This document shows positions 5,735 to 6,458 of a stretch of 6,458 nucleotides of DNA, one piece after another. The notes beneath the pieces are model-generated. The model was given only the letters and a program-made list of their open reading frames with translations. It searched no databases and was not told the origin of the DNA. The translations under genes were made by a program, and so were the position numbers. Source of the stretch: Firmicutes bacterium UBA1702 (GTDB taxonomy: Bacteria > Bacillota > Clostridia > Peptostreptococcales > Anaerovoracaceae); the NCBI GenBank assembly GCA_002320005.1, contig DCJK01000039.1:1-6458 (forward strand). Reading direction: 5' to 3'. Position 1 is the first letter of the stretch; every line of letters starts with the position of its first letter.

Positions 5735-6458
5735 TTAATCCCAAATAGCCATAATTTCAGGGATGACCTTCTTCAGGTCTCCTTCTATGGCATAATCTGC
5801 CAGCTTCATCATCGGACATTCAGGGTCCTTGTTGATGGCTACTATGATCTTTGATGTCTGCATACCTGCCAGGTGCTGTATCGCTCCTGATATTCCGCAG
5901 GCAAAATATATCTCAGGCTTTACTGTCGTTCCTGTCTGGCCTACCTGATGACTCGGATCTATCCATCCTGCATCTACTGCTGCTCTTGATGCGCCTACTA
6001 CTCCGCCTACCTTCTCAGCAAACTCTTCTATCAGTCTGAATCCTTCCGGTCCTCCCAGACCTCTTCCTCCCGAGCAGATGATCTTTGCGTCTGTTAAGGA
6101 TACCATCTCCTTTGCCGCCTTTACAACCTCCACTACTTCTACATTGATGTCCTCAGGCTTTACATCCACATCTGCCTTTATCAGTTCTCCTTTTGCTCCC
6201 GCCTTACGCTCTCTCTTTGCCATTACTCCGGGTCTTACCGTCGCCATCTGAGGTCTTGTGTTCGGAGTCACTATGGTTGCCATAAGGTTTCCTCCAAAGG
6301 CCGGTCTTGTCTGTTTCAACCCTTTACTTTCATCTGCTCTGTCAAGTCCGTTTAGGCTTGCTGTGGTGTTCTCTTCAAGATAGTCCATATACTTTGATAC
6401 GTTGATATCCAGTCTCGTGCAGTCTGCTGTCAGGCCCGTATTCAGTCTTGCCGCTATT
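5735..6458 (-). CDS. etfA: Electron transfer flavoprotein alpha subunit (EtfA), partial, 5' end beyond the window
   Basis: This is the C-terminal ~240 residues of EtfA, the FAD-carrying subunit of the soluble EtfAB heterodimer that passes electrons between NADH, acyl-CoA dehydrogenases and other acceptors. The frame stays open to the right edge; the residues before the internal ATG at 6388 (AARLNTGLTADCT, then KYMDYLEEN) belong to the conserved EtfA core, so that ATG is not the start. About 100 N-terminal residues should be missing. Visible signatures are GNLMATIV, RPQMATVRPGVM, SGGRGLGGPEGF, VGASRAAVDAGW, VGQTGTTVKPE and GISGAIQHLAGM, the FAD-binding domain motifs, and a normal C-terminus ending in AIWD with TAA. 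Because abfD follows after only 26 bases, the likely role is electron transfer to or from a butyryl-CoA dehydrogenase acting on crotonyl-CoA. Whether this ETF bifurcates electrons cannot be judged without EtfB, which is expected upstream. Confidence 0.96.
   Translation of the reverse strand, partial: IAARLNTGLTADCTRLDINVSKYMDYLEENTTASLNGLDRADESKGLKQTRPAFGGNLMATIVTPNTRPQMATVRPGVMAKRERKAGAKGELIKADVDVKPEDINVEVVEVVKAAKEMVSLTDAKIICSGGRGLGGPEGFRLIEEFAEKVGGVVGASRAAVDAGWIDPSHQVGQTGTTVKPEIYFACGISGAIQHLAGMQTSKIIVAINKDPECPMMKLADYAIEGDLKKVIPEIMAIWD

Noticed and set aside
5709..5744. TTG at 5744 as an earlier start for abfD
   Set aside because: It would overlap the end of etfA and place the AAGGAG site inside the gene; the ATG at 5708 gives the family's normal length and a proper ribosome site.
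5735..6388. ATG at 6388 as the start of etfA
   Set aside because: The frame continues upstream with conserved EtfA residues (AARLNTGLTADCT), so this is an internal methionine of a gene cut by the window edge.
1..6458. CRISPR array, tRNA or rRNA gene, insertion sequence, riboswitch
   Set aside because: No regularly spaced repeats, no cloverleaf or rRNA core motif, no transposase or terminal repeats, and no leader long enough for a known riboswitch were seen by reading both strands.

Overview
The window looks like chromosomal DNA of a strictly anaerobic, fermenting member of the Clostridia (Bacillota). I infer this from three things: a 4-hydroxybutyryl-CoA dehydratase that closely resembles the Clostridium aminobutyricum enzyme as I remember it, an EtfA of the kind that partners clostridial butyryl-CoA dehydrogenase, and strong GGAGG-type ribosome binding sites. 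No rRNA, tRNA, CRISPR array or insertion sequence was seen, so the species cannot be named from this stretch.

All five recognisable genes lie on the minus strand and are read from right to left. Genes 1-4 are etfA (its 5' part is off the right edge), abfD, an amidohydrolase of the MtaD/ATZ-TRZ type, and an EamA-type membrane transporter. They follow each other with gaps of 26, 33 and 25 bases and probably form one operon that begins outside the window. A hairpin with a long loop just after the transporter gene (about 1828-1885) probably ends this unit. A second unit follows: a clear sigma-A-like promoter (1774-1803), a CoA-transferase gene (416-1732) and a textbook intrinsic terminator (313-341). 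Bases 1-312 contain no gene I can support.

The metabolic core is readable. The CoA-transferase would activate 4-hydroxybutyrate or a related short acid with acetyl-CoA or another acyl-CoA. AbfD would dehydrate 4-hydroxybutyryl-CoA and isomerise the product to crotonyl-CoA. EtfA, with EtfB and an acyl-CoA dehydrogenase expected upstream, would handle electrons for crotonyl-CoA reduction to butyryl-CoA. This is the lower half of 4-aminobutyrate or succinate to butyrate fermentation. The amidohydrolase and the EamA transporter are not part of the textbook pathway. Their position suggests that the cell takes up, or exports, a nitrogen-containing compound and feeds its carbon into 4-hydroxybutyrate, but the substrate cannot be read from the sequence. 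The most unusual detail is in the amidohydrolase: the HxxE glutamate that acts as proton shuttle in related deaminases is a glutamine here, while the metal ligands are intact.
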